Part shown: one piece after another, positions 1-7,865 of the stretch
Position numbering within the stretch: the stretch's first letter is position 1
Layout: the number at the start of each line of letters is the position of its first letter
Assembly (NCBI RefSeq): GCF_009708005.2
Contig: NZ_CP052757.1
Coordinates: forward strand, 1,488,001-1,552,000
Reading direction: 5' to 3'
DNA length: 64,000 nucleotides
Origin: Cellulosimicrobium protaetiae
Lineage (GTDB): Bacteria; Actinomycetota; Actinomycetes; Actinomycetales; Cellulomonadaceae
Position numbers and translations under genes: made by a program
The notes under the pieces: model-generated
What the model was told of the DNA's origin: nothing
The model's database searches: none
What the model saw: only the letters and a program-made list of their open reading frames with translations

Positions 1-1985
1 CGGACCGCGACGTACGCCTTGCCCGCGAGGCAGCGCGTCGTGGCCTCGACCGTCACGTCCGCCTCCGCGGGCAGGTCGGTCGGGTACGCGACGACCTGCG
101 GCGAGGCGAACGACCCGACGGCGGACGCGCCCGTGTCGTTGACGACGTGCTCGATGCCGCCGGATCCGTTGAGGAAGACGCTCGTCATGGACCGGAACGT
201 CACGCCCGCGCGGACGGGGGTCTGGATCCCGCTCGCGACGCGCACGTCGACGCCCTGGTTGAAGAACGAGTACACGCCCAGCCCGACGGCGTCGTGGCGC
301 TGGACGTGGTCGCCCACCCGGTACGACGCGTACCCCTTGCGGTCGCCGTCCATGAACGCGGCCTGGCTCGGCGGGTCGTAGGGGATCTCGCTCTGGTAGA
401 ACACCGTGCGGCCGCGCTCGCCGTTCCAGATCGTCTGGTTCTTCTGGTAGTGCTCGACGAACAGGCCCGTGGCGGTCACGTCGTCGCCGTTCACGACGAC
501 GCCGTGGTCGCCCGTGTTCTGGTCCCACCCGATGCCGCTGCCGTGGTCGCCGCGCCAGGCCCAGATGTGGTCCATGAGCACGTGGTCGCTGTTGACCTCG
601 ATGCTCGTCGTCGCCCTGCCGACCCACGGGCCGCCGATGCGGACGAACACGTCGGTCAGCGTCGTCGGGTCGTCGGCGTCCGCCACGTGCGCGTCCGCCG
701 GACCGACGCGCACGAGGACGTCCGACTCGACCGGGCCGGCGTCGACGGTGATGCCGGCGACCTTGACGCCCGCGACGTCGCCGATCTCCAGGGCCGCTGT
801 GCCCGACGTCGGCGCGAGCGACGCGTAGCCGAGCCCCAGCACGACCGTGTCGGGGTTCTCGACGCGGATCGCCTCGTCGAGGTGGTAGACGCCGGGCGTG
901 AGCAGGAGGTTCTTGCCGGTGGCGAGAGCCGCGTTGATCTCCGCCGCCGAGTCGCCCTCGTGGGCGACGAAGAAGCTGTCGAGGGACAGCTTCTGGCCCG
1001 CGTCCGCGTCCGTCGACCAGTCGACACCGCGAGTCTCGGTCCGCGCGTCCGGGACGAACACGGCGAGGTCCTCGCCGTCGCGGAAGAGGAACGGCGCCTC
1101 CCGGCTCAGCGGCGTCGTGCCGAGCGTCGTCTTGTTGCCGACGGTGCCGTCGGGCCGGGGCCCGAAGTCCGTGGCCGGGGCACCCTCGACGCCGGAGAAC
1201 ACCATGTTCCACACGCCGCCGTCCCAGGTACCGACCTCGGAGTTGCGGGTGTACCACTGCTGCTGCGAGCCGGTCACGAGGCGGCCCGAGACGCGCGAGT
1301 TCGCGAGGTAGCCGCCGCTGGCGTACTCGCCGAAGCGGCCGAACACGGTGAGGTCGCCCTGGATGTCGACGCGGCGCAGGGGTGCGGCCTGCGAGACCGC
1401 GAAGCGGAGCTGGTGCGGGTCGGTGATCCCGGCCGGGAACGGGCGGTTCACGTCCTCGTCGACCGGGCGCTGGATCGGGTTGATCGCGACGTTGCTCAGC
1501 GAGCGCCAGAAGCGCGTCAGCGAGCCGGGGTCCTGGCAGTCCCACGGGTTGTTCGGGCAGCTCACGACCGGCTGCACGCTCAGCGCGCCGTGGATGAGCA
1601 CGTCGTCCGGCTGCGCGCCGAGACCCGCGATCGCGGTGTAGTAGCCGACCTCGGCGTTGACGATGCCGGTCGCCGTCGCCGGGTCGTCCTGACCGGACGC
1701 GTCGCCGTACACGCCGGGCTCGAAGAACACGGCGTGCCGGTCCTGGCTGAACTCCGCCTCGTCGTTGATGGACGCGAGGTAGGTGTTGATCTGGTCCACC
1801 GACCACGAGTCGTCGATGAAGACGACGTTCGGTCCGAGGTCGGGGTCGGTGGCCGGGGCTGCCGTCGCGGGCGCGCCGAGCGCCACGCCCGTCGCGGCCA
1901 CGGCGAGGGCCGCCACGCCCGCGCCTGCGGCACGGGCACGACGGGCCGTCCTGCCCGTGCCGGGGATGGTCGTCGAGAGGGTCAC
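1..1985 (-). CDS. Secreted right-handed beta-helix protein, GH55-like (C-terminus beyond window)
   Basis: Exported protein; 661 codons are in the window and the C-terminus runs off the left edge. The GTG at 1985 is chosen because AGGAGA lies at 1995-2000 and the reading begins a signal peptide: a basic stretch, a hydrophobic core (AAGAGVAALAVAATGVALG) and an ATAAPA cleavage region near residue 40. The mature part carries HAVFFEPGVYG and VGYYTAIAGLG, then repeated short hydrophobic turns. This pattern is shared with actinobacterial beta-helix proteins related to GH55 exo-beta-1,3-glucanases, which are often misnamed adenylyl cyclase or coagulation factor 5/8 type. A CebR-like operator just upstream fits a polysaccharide-responsive extracellular enzyme. 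The beta-helix and secretion are well supported. The substrate is an inference and I cannot identify catalytic acids by eye. Confidence 0.7.
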   Translation of the reverse strand, partial: MTLSTTIPGTGRTARRARAAGAGVAALAVAATGVALGAPATAAPATDPDLGPNVVFIDDSWSVDQINTYLASINDEAEFSQDRHAVFFEPGVYGDASGQDDPATATGIVNAEVGYYTAIAGLGAQPDDVLIHGALSVQPVVSCPNNPWDCQDPGSLTRFWRSLSNVAINPIQRPVDEDVNRPFPAGITDPHQLRFAVSQAAPLRRVDIQGDLTVFGRFGEYASGGYLANSRVSGRLVTGSQQQWYTRNSEVGTWDGGVWNMVFSGVEGAPATDFGPRPDGTVGNKTTLGTTPLSREAPFLFRDGEDLAVFVPDARTETRGVDWSTDADAGQKLSLDSFFVAHEGDSAAEINAALATGKNLLLTPGVYHLDEAIRVENPDTVVLGLGYASLAPTSGTAALEIGDVAGVKVAGITVDAGPVESDVLVRVGPADAHVADADDPTTLTDVFVRIGGPWVGRATTSIEVNSDHVLMDHIWAWRGDHGSGIGWDQNTGDHGVVVNGDDVTATGLFVEHYQKNQTIWNGERGRTVFYQSEIPYDPPSQAAFMDGDRKGYASYRVGDHVQRHDAVGLGVYSFFNQGVDVRVASGIQTPVRAGVTFRSMTSVFLNGSGGIEHVVNDTGASAVGSFASPQVVAYPTDLPAEADVTVEATTRCLAGKAYVAV

Positions 1986-2057
1986 GGTGGGTGTTCTCCT
2001 TCGAACGGGGAGCCGGCGCACGCGCCGACACCGACGCGTCGTCGCGCCGACGCGGGA

Positions 2058-2087
2058 AGCCTAGGGCACGACTGACTGTCTTGTCAG
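2058..2087 (-). promoter_or_regulatory. Probable promoter of the beta-helix gene
   Basis: On the minus strand CTGACA (2082-2087) and TAGGCT (2058-2063) are separated by 18 nt, a plausible sigma-70 promoter reading toward 1985. The -35 hexamer lies within an inverted repeat, ACTGAC/GTCAGT (2071-2076 and 2083-2088). Confidence 0.45.
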
Positions 2088-2095
2088 TAACTTCC

Positions 2096-2109
2096 TGGGA
2101 GCGCTCTCA
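2096..2109. promoter_or_regulatory. CebR/CelR-type operator
   Basis: TGGGAGCGCTCTCA differs at one base from the palindrome TGGGAGCGCTCCCA bound by LacI-family cellobiose repressors (CebR of Streptomyces, CelR of Thermobifida). It lies about 9 bp upstream of the inferred -35 of the beta-helix gene. No lacI-family gene is in the window. Confidence 0.65.
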
Positions 2110-2122
2110 CATCGTGGGACGA

Positions 2123-2191
2123 CCCCGTGAGTGCATGAAAAATGTCGCCCCGAATCGGTTCGAGACGACAGATTTCATGCACTCAACGGGG
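2123..2191. repeat. Long imperfect hairpin between the XPB gene and the beta-helix gene
   Basis: Arms 2123-2140 and 2173-2191 pair over 18 of 19 positions (GAGTGCATGAAA against TTTCATGCACTC plus a CCCCGT/ACGGGG extension with one bulge). A smaller CGAA/TTCG hairpin lies inside. It is 98 nt past the stop of the upstream helicase gene, so it may terminate that transcript, but there is no T-run. It shares no sequence with the other repeat families here. Confidence 0.6.
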
Positions 2192-2288
2192 ATCGGTCAC
2201 TGCACGACGCCGTGGTCCCCGTGTCCTCGGTCGGACTGGGCGTCGTTCCGTGCCGGGCGGGTACCTTGCTGCGCTGCGGTCCCACCTG

Positions 2289-3986
2289 TCACTGCACGAC
2301 GCCCAGGTCCTCCGCGTCGACGATGCGGTAGGCGTAGCCCTGCTCCGCCAGGAACCGCTGACGGTGGGCCGCGAAGTCCTGGTCGACCGTGTCCCGCGCG
2401 ACGACGGCGTAGAAGTGCGCCGTCCGACCGTCGGACTTGGGGCGCATGACGCGGCCGAGGCGCTGCGCCTCCTCCTGGCGCGACCCGAACGAGCCCGACA
2501 CCTGGATCGCGACCGACGCCTCGGGCAGGTCGATCGAGAAGTTCGCGACCTTCGACACGACCAGCCGCGAGATCTCGCCCGAGCGGAACGCTTCGAACAG
2601 GCGCTGGCGCTCGCGGATCGTCGTCGCGCCCGTGATGAGCGGCGCGTCGAGGTGGTTGCTCAGCTCCTCGAGCTGGTCGAGGTACTGCCCGATGACGAGC
2701 ACCTGGTCGTCCGGGTGCTGCGCGACGATCTGCTCCACCACGCGGTTCTTGCCCGCGGCGGTCGCGGCGAGCCGGTACTTGTCCTCCGGCTCCGCGACCG
2801 CGTACGTCATGCGGTCGGACTCGGGCAGCGTGAGGCGCACCTCGACGCAGTCCGCGGGCGCGATGTACCCCTGCGCCTCGATGTCCTTCCACGGGGCGTC
2901 GTACCGCTTGGGCCCGATGAGCGAGAACACCTCGTCCTCGCGTCCGTCCTCGCGCACGAGCGTCGCGGTGAGCCCGAGCCGACGCCGTGCCTGCAGGTCC
3001 GCCGTCATGCGGAAGATCGGCGCGGGCAGCAGGTGGACCTCGTCGTAGACCACGAGGCCCCAGTCGCGCGCGTCGAGCAGCTCGAGGTGCGTGTACACGC
3101 CCTTCCGCTTGGTCGTGAGCACCTGGTACGTCGCGATCGTGACCGGCTTGATCTCCTTGCGGGCGCCGGAGTACTCGCCGATCTCGTCCTCGGTCAGCGT
3201 CGTGCGGCGCACGAGCTCGTCGCGCCACTGCCGCGCGCTGACCGTGTTCGTCACGAGGATGAGGGTCGTCGTGCTCGACCTCGCCATCGCGCCCGCCCCG
3301 ACGATCGTCTTGCCCGCGCCGCACGGCAGCACGACGACACCGCTCCCGCCGTGCCAGAACCCGTCCACCGCCTGCGCCTGGTACGGGCGCATCTCCCACG
3401 GCTTCGGTGCCTCGCCCTCGACGCGCGGCGGCGTCGTCGGGCTGAGCGCGATGGCGTGCTTCTCGCCGTCGACGTACCCGGCGAGGTCCTCCGCGGGCCA
3501 GCCGAGCTTGACCAGCACCTGCTTGAGGTGGCCGCGCTCGGACGGGTGGACCTTGACGCACGCGACGGTCCCCTCGCCGACGGGCTCCACGTGCTCGCCC
3601 ACCAGCCCGGCGGTGCGCTTGGACTTCAGCACCTCGGCGAGCACCGCACGGTCCGTCGCCTCGAGCACGAGGCCGTGCGTCGGGTGCTGCGCGAGCGTGA
3701 GCCGCCCGTACCGCGACATCGTCTCCGCGACGTCGACGAGCAGCGCGTGCGGCACCGGGTAGCGCGAGTACTCGATGAGCGTGTTGACGACCTGCTCGGC
3801 GTCGTGGCCCGCGGCGCGCGCGTTCCACAGCCCGAGCGGCGTGAGCCGGTAGGTGTGGACGTGCTCGGGGGCGCGCTCCAGCTCGGCGAACGGCGCGATC
3901 GCGCGGCGCGCGTCGTCCGCGCGCGGGTGGTCGACCTCGAGCAGCAGCGACTTGTCGCTCTGGACGATGAGGGGTCCGTCGGTCAT
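2289..3986 (-). CDS. DNA repair helicase XPB (ERCC3 family)
   Basis: Superfamily 2 DNA helicase of 565 residues related to eukaryotic XPB and to the actinobacterial ERCC3 helicases. The N-terminal damage-recognition-like region covers about residues 1-195. RecA domain 1 has Walker A PCGAGKT (221-227), DEVH (315-318), TAT (340-342) and the XPB-specific RED motif (345-347). RecA domain 2 ends with motif VI QRLGRVMRP. The length is normal for the bacterial family. The upstream neighbour (4092-6575, same strand) is the usual partner, with a 105-bp gap filled by 21-bp repeats. In other Actinobacteria XPB is a 3'-5' helicase/ATPase, with its precise repair role unsettled. The stop lies in a 16-nt sequence repeated 92 bp downstream. 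Confidence 0.93.
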   Translation of the reverse strand: MTDGPLIVQSDKSLLLEVDHPRADDARRAIAPFAELERAPEHVHTYRLTPLGLWNARAAGHDAEQVVNTLIEYSRYPVPHALLVDVAETMSRYGRLTLAQHPTHGLVLEATDRAVLAEVLKSKRTAGLVGEHVEPVGEGTVACVKVHPSERGHLKQVLVKLGWPAEDLAGYVDGEKHAIALSPTTPPRVEGEAPKPWEMRPYQAQAVDGFWHGGSGVVVLPCGAGKTIVGAGAMARSSTTTLILVTNTVSARQWRDELVRRTTLTEDEIGEYSGARKEIKPVTIATYQVLTTKRKGVYTHLELLDARDWGLVVYDEVHLLPAPIFRMTADLQARRRLGLTATLVREDGREDEVFSLIGPKRYDAPWKDIEAQGYIAPADCVEVRLTLPESDRMTYAVAEPEDKYRLAATAAGKNRVVEQIVAQHPDDQVLVIGQYLDQLEELSNHLDAPLITGATTIRERQRLFEAFRSGEISRLVVSKVANFSIDLPEASVAIQVSGSFGSRQEEAQRLGRVMRPKSDGRTAHFYAVVARDTVDQDFAAHRQRFLAEQGYAYRIVDAEDLGVVQ

Positions 3987-3999
3987 GTGTCTCCTTGCC

Positions 4000-4098
4000 G
4001 AGGTAGAACCGTGGTGCCGCGAGGTAGAACCGTGGTGGCGCGAGGTGGAACCGTGGTCGCGACCAGGGTTCTCCCTCGCGGTACCAGCGTTCTACGTC
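4000..4098. repeat. 21-bp repeat array, locus 1 (three forward then two reverse units)
   Basis: Units of the 16-bp motif GAGGTAGAACCGTGGT start at 4000, 4021 and 4042, separated by 5-nt linkers. Two units in the opposite orientation start at 4062 and 4083. The two halves face each other, so a transcript from the gene at 4092-6575 could form a hairpin of about 16 bp per unit centred near 4059. The unit at 4083-4098 overlaps the end of that gene and contributes its TAG stop at 4092-4094. Spacing within each orientation is exactly 21 bp. Confidence 0.9.
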
Positions 4099-6575
4099 CG
4101 CGGGGTGTCGGGGGCGACGGACGCGATGCGGTGCACCGCGACCGTGAGCTCGGCGTCGCGCGCCGGGTCCTGCGCGCGCAGCCGCCCTGCGTCCAGCGTG
4201 AGCGGCCGCACCCGCCGACGGTCGAGCGAGCCCGTGGCCCCGACCATCTCGAGCCAGACGGTCGCACCGTCCGAGATCGCCTCGCGCAGCAGGCCCAACG
4301 CGGCCACCGGGTCGGTTGTTCCCTCCCCGATCCCGTTCGCGCCGTGCCCGTTCGTGCCCGACGCCGCCCGCCCGGCCGGGCCCGGGCCGTCGCCGCCCCC
4401 TGCGGCGCGGTCCCTGCGGCCGTCGCCCTGCGTGGTGGCGCGGTTGTCGGCGGCCCGCAGCCGTGCCACGAGGTCCGCGAACCGCGCGTCCCTCCGGTCG
4501 TGGCCGGGGCCTGGCTCGTCGACGCGCGCACCGGAGCCCGGCACGACCCCCGCCCGTGGGCGACCGCGCCGACCCGCGGGGGCGAGCCGACCGCGTCGGG
4601 CCGGTCCGACGTCGTCGGGACCGCCCCGCCGCCCAGCCCGGTCCGCGACGAGCACGCGCCCGTCCGGGCCCTCCACGACGGCCGGGACGCCCCGCGCGCG
4701 CAGCGCGTCCTGGAGCTCTCCGGCGGGCGCCGCGGACGCGAGGACCGTCGGCGCGAGCAGCACCAGGCCCAGCCCGCGCAGGGCCGGGTCCTCCGCGATC
4801 CCCGCGAGCAGCACCGGGTCCTCCGCGCGCACGTACGACGACGCCGTCCCCACGCGCACCCGGCCGTGACGGCGGGCCGTGTCGCGCACCAGGTACTCGA
4901 GCGGCTGGGGAACGGGCGTGCGCGAGTGCGCCGCGAGCTCTCCGAGGAGGTCGTCGGCCGTCGCGCCGCGGTCGAGCGCGCGCAGGACGGAGTCGGGGGT
5001 GAACCGGACGGTGGTCGCGGCCCCGCGCGACTCGACGTCGGCGGCGACCTCCACGAGCCGTTCGAGCGTGCGCGACGGGCGGCCCGGGACGATGCCCGTG
5101 AGGTCGCCCTGGAGCAGCAGGTCGTCGATCTCGGGCGGCAGCACCGCCTCGAAGGCGGTGCCGAGGTCCGTCGGGGCGCCCGGGTCCGACGGCGCGCCGT
5201 CGTCGGACCCGACGAGCTCCCGCCCCGGGGGAGCGAGCGCGCCCGCTCCCGTCACCCCGAGCAGCGCGGCCTCCCGCAGCAGCCCCGCGACGGCCTGCTC
5301 CGGCGGCACCGCGCGCGGCGTGCGCCACCGCAGCACCGCGACGACGTCGGCCGCAGCGAGCGGGCGCCCGGGGGTGAGGTCGAGGACGTCCAGGACGGAC
5401 CGACGGAGCCGGGGCACCCACGGGCGCCACAGCTCCGGGTCGAGCGCCGCCCGCAGGGCGCCCTTCTCGTCGCGGCTCCCCACGAGCCACGGCGTGCGGC
5501 GCGAGCGCCACCAGCCCCGGGCGAGCGTCGCCCACCGGTCGCCCAGGTCGTCGTCGAGCCAGTCCTCCGCGGCGAGCGTCGGGGCGAACGTCGGCGGGTC
5601 GTCGCCGTCGTCGGCCACGAGACCCGCGGCAGCCGCCAGCTCGACGACCGCGGCCGCCGTCGCGTCGTCGACCTCGAGCGCGAGCGCGGCGCGCCGCAGG
5701 TCGCGCACCCCGAGACCGCCGGCGCGCAGCACGCCCGGCGGGTGCTCCGTCCAGTGCGTCACGAGCCGGGCGACGAGCCGCACGGCCTCGAGCCCGGCGC
5801 TCGCGGACTCCGCGCCGACCGTCGCAGCCGGGAGCCCGGCCACCGCGGGGACCGGTGGGTCCGTCCGGACGTCGCGATGGGTGCGCCCGCCGCGCAGAGC
5901 GAGCCCGACCTCGCGCGGCAGCACGACGTGCCGCTCGTCGGTCGCGCGCAGGTAGCCGTGCCCGACGAGCCAGGCCGTCGCGTGCCGGGCGGACGCGTCC
6001 GAGCGGGGGGCGACGCCGACCGGCGGACCCCAGGCCAGCGCGTCGAGGATCGCCCGGGCACCCGGCGGTGCGTCGTCGGGCAGCGGGAGCGGCGCGGAAC
6101 CACCCGGTGCCCCCGGGTCGGTGGCACCGACGACGTCCGGGGGTGTGGACGCGGGGCCGAGGCCGGCAGGGTGCGGCCCGAGGACCTCGGCCAGCCCCGG
6201 TGCCGGACGGAACCCGGCCGACCGCGCGCCCCGGGGCCAGACCAGCGCGAGCTCGTCGAGCACGGTCAACGACGAGGTGACCGTCCCGCGGTCGACCCCC
6301 GTCGCCCGGCCGACCGACGTCGCCGTCGCGACGGACCCCACCGAGTCGAGCACCAGGACCGACTCGAGGACCGTGAGCGTCAGCTCGTCCAGACCGGCGA
6401 GCGCGCGCTCCAGGCTCGTCCGGTTCATCGCGCGCGCGGCGAGCGAGAGGAGCGTCGAGGGGGACGGGGTCGCGAGGTCCGGGCGCCGCCGGAGCAGCGC
6501 GACCAGGGCGGCGTCGTCGCGCTGACGCAGCGACTCGCTGTACGTCGTGGGCCGCTCGGGCCGGGAGGTGGCCAT
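4092..6575 (-). CDS. Helicase-associated (XPB/Ssl2-like N-terminal domain) protein
   Basis: Protein of 827 residues starting MATSRPERPTTYSESLRQRD at the ATG at 6575. Upstream in-frame codons are ignored because they run into repeats and lose codon bias. The N-terminal part reads as winged-helix-like repeats (LTLTVLESVLVLDSVGS, VDRGTVTSSLTVLDEL), and the rest matches the pattern of actinobacterial proteins annotated with the helicase XPB/Ssl2 N-terminal domain. No Walker motif is visible. The same pair is adjacent in Mycobacterium (Rv0861c-Rv0862c), so a shared role in XPB function is likely but not shown. The TAG stop falls inside a 21-bp repeat unit, and only the last few residues come from repeat sequence. 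Confidence 0.82.
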   Translation of the reverse strand: MATSRPERPTTYSESLRQRDDAALVALLRRRPDLATPSPSTLLSLAARAMNRTSLERALAGLDELTLTVLESVLVLDSVGSVATATSVGRATGVDRGTVTSSLTVLDELALVWPRGARSAGFRPAPGLAEVLGPHPAGLGPASTPPDVVGATDPGAPGGSAPLPLPDDAPPGARAILDALAWGPPVGVAPRSDASARHATAWLVGHGYLRATDERHVVLPREVGLALRGGRTHRDVRTDPPVPAVAGLPAATVGAESASAGLEAVRLVARLVTHWTEHPPGVLRAGGLGVRDLRRAALALEVDDATAAAVVELAAAAGLVADDGDDPPTFAPTLAAEDWLDDDLGDRWATLARGWWRSRRTPWLVGSRDEKGALRAALDPELWRPWVPRLRRSVLDVLDLTPGRPLAAADVVAVLRWRTPRAVPPEQAVAGLLREAALLGVTGAGALAPPGRELVGSDDGAPSDPGAPTDLGTAFEAVLPPEIDDLLLQGDLTGIVPGRPSRTLERLVEVAADVESRGAATTVRFTPDSVLRALDRGATADDLLGELAAHSRTPVPQPLEYLVRDTARRHGRVRVGTASSYVRAEDPVLLAGIAEDPALRGLGLVLLAPTVLASAAPAGELQDALRARGVPAVVEGPDGRVLVADRAGRRGGPDDVGPARRGRLAPAGRRGRPRAGVVPGSGARVDEPGPGHDRRDARFADLVARLRAADNRATTQGDGRRDRAAGGGDGPGPAGRAASGTNGHGANGIGEGTTDPVAALGLLREAISDGATVWLEMVGATGSLDRRRVRPLTLDAGRLRAQDPARDAELTVAVHRIASVAPDTPRT

Positions 6576-6606
6576 CCGTTCGATGTTACGCGCCGGCTGG
6601 TACCGA

Positions 6607-6693
6607 CGAGATCGGCGATCGTGGTCGAGGTCGGCGGTCCGGACTGCCGATCTCGGCCGGACGTGCCGACGTCGTGCACGACCGCCGAGCTCA
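6607..6693. repeat. GACCGCCGATCTCG repeat cluster, downstream side of the DUF559-like gene
   Basis: Two reverse-oriented copies of GACCGCCGATCTCG start at 6607 and 6626 (19-bp period), followed by forward copies at 6642 and 6680. The last one contains the stop codon of the gene at 6691-7644. A 32-nt block at 6643-6674 is repeated at 7825-7856 with 28 identities, in direct orientation on the other side of that gene. Confidence 0.7.
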
Positions 6694-7644
6694 CAGCGGC
6701 GGCAGGAACGGGTCGGGTCGGAGGCCGCGGACGACGTCGGACGGGACGTGCCGGACCACGCGCGCCACGACGTGCGACGGCCGGTCCCGGGACGTGACGC
6801 GCAGCAGGCGGTTGCCTGTGCGCTCGATCGCCTCCTGTCGCAGCTTCTCCTGCACGAGCACACGCCCGGGGTCCTCGCGCGGCGCCAGCCCGGACGGTCC
6901 GGTGCGGTACTTCACGAGGCCGTCGAACTCCAGCAGCAGCCGCCACCGCGTCCAGCCCAGGTCGACCCGGACGCCGCCGACCTCGGTGCGGAGCGGAACC
7001 TGCGTCTCGGGCCGGGGCAGCCCGGTCCGGACGAGGACGTACCGCAGCCAGGTCTCGCGGGCCGACTCCGCGCCCGGGTCCGCGAGCCCGAGCACGTACC
7101 GGGACCGACGGGAACCGCGACCTCGCGGTCGACGGTCGAGGACGTCCTCGACGTCGGACCGTCGGAGGCCGCGCGCGAGGGCCGCGTCTGCGACGACGAG
7201 GGCGTCGAGCGCGGGCATCGTCCGCAGGCAGTCGGCGACGGTGCGCGCGAGCGAGGTCGTGGTGACGCCGAGGACGGTCGCGCGGTCCTCGACGCCGACC
7301 TCGGCCACGTGCCGCGTCACGTCACGCGCCGCCGAGCCCGACCGTCGGTACGACTGGACCACGTGGGTCGTCGTGGGGAGGGTCCACAGGGGCAGCCCGT
7401 GGAGGAGCGCCGCGGACGCGTGGCTCACGACGGGGTCGGCTCGGAGGGCGTGGGCGACGGCACGTGCTCGGGCCACCACGAGCGCGCGGGCCGCCGCGGC
7501 CGGCGGGCGGTCCGGTGGAGGCGCGTCGCGGTAGGCGCCGCGCCGCAGACGCTCCCACTCGCCGTCGGCCAGGCGCCGTCGGACCTCTTCGGGAAGGTGC
7601 TCGCGCGCGAGGTGCAGGGCGGGCTCGGGCTCTCGTCTCGACAT
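6691..7644 (-). CDS. DUF559/Vsr-like nuclease-domain protein with AbiEi-like N-terminus
   Basis: Protein of 317 residues, from ATG 7644. The N-terminal third (RLADGEWERLRRGAYRD, then SHASAALLHGLPLW) matches the winged-helix AbiEi-type antitoxin-like region common in solitary actinobacterial proteins. The C-terminal part has a Vsr/DUF559 PD-(D/E)XK pattern: VDLGWTRWRLLLEFDG, then QEKLRQEAIERTGNRLLRVT. The Asp of VDLG and the E-x-D of LEFDG are candidate metal ligands. No partner toxin or methylase lies next to it. Flanking direct repeats (6643-6674 and 7825-7856) are unusual and may mark an inserted cassette. The function of this family is not established. An orphan nuclease or a domesticated element are both possible. 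Confidence 0.75.
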   Translation of the reverse strand: MSRREPEPALHLAREHLPEEVRRRLADGEWERLRRGAYRDAPPPDRPPAAAARALVVARARAVAHALRADPVVSHASAALLHGLPLWTLPTTTHVVQSYRRSGSAARDVTRHVAEVGVEDRATVLGVTTTSLARTVADCLRTMPALDALVVADAALARGLRRSDVEDVLDRRPRGRGSRRSRYVLGLADPGAESARETWLRYVLVRTGLPRPETQVPLRTEVGGVRVDLGWTRWRLLLEFDGLVKYRTGPSGLAPREDPGRVLVQEKLRQEAIERTGNRLLRVTSRDRPSHVVARVVRHVPSDVVRGLRPDPFLPPL

Positions 7645-7804
7645 GGTGACGGATCGTGCCGCTCCCGAGGCAGTCGCGGTCCTGCCCGCACCGGGGCTGT
7701 GGACGACGACGCACGGCGCCCGGGGTGTGGACGGCGTTCTCGACGCGTCTGCGCGAGCTCAGGCCCGCGCGATGTCGGCGGGTTCCGCCGACATCGGCAC
7801 GTAC

Positions 7805-7856
7805 GACCGCCGATCTCGTGCGCGACCGCCGAACTCGGCAGGAGGTGCCGACGTCG
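7805..7856. repeat. GACCGCCGATCTCG repeat cluster, upstream side of the DUF559-like gene
   Basis: Copies of GACCGCCGATCTCG at 7805-7818 and 7824-7837 have a 19-bp period and are followed by GTGCCGACGTCG. The block 7825-7856 matches 6643-6674 at 28 of 32 positions. Just before it GATGTCGGCGGG/CCGCCGACATC forms a separate short palindrome (7771-7796). Confidence 0.7.
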
Positions 7857-7865
7857 CGTGTCCGG

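Noticed and set aside
147-2075. A 642-codon plus-strand frame opposite the beta-helix gene
   Set aside because: The minus strand encodes a signal peptide and family motifs with an RBS; the plus frame is a composition artefact.
2142-6797. A 1551-codon open frame on the plus strand opposite the XPB pair
   Set aside because: It is the antisense shadow of two well-supported genes, is dominated by Arg/Ala/Asp/Val and matches no family. Long antisense frames are expected at this GC content.
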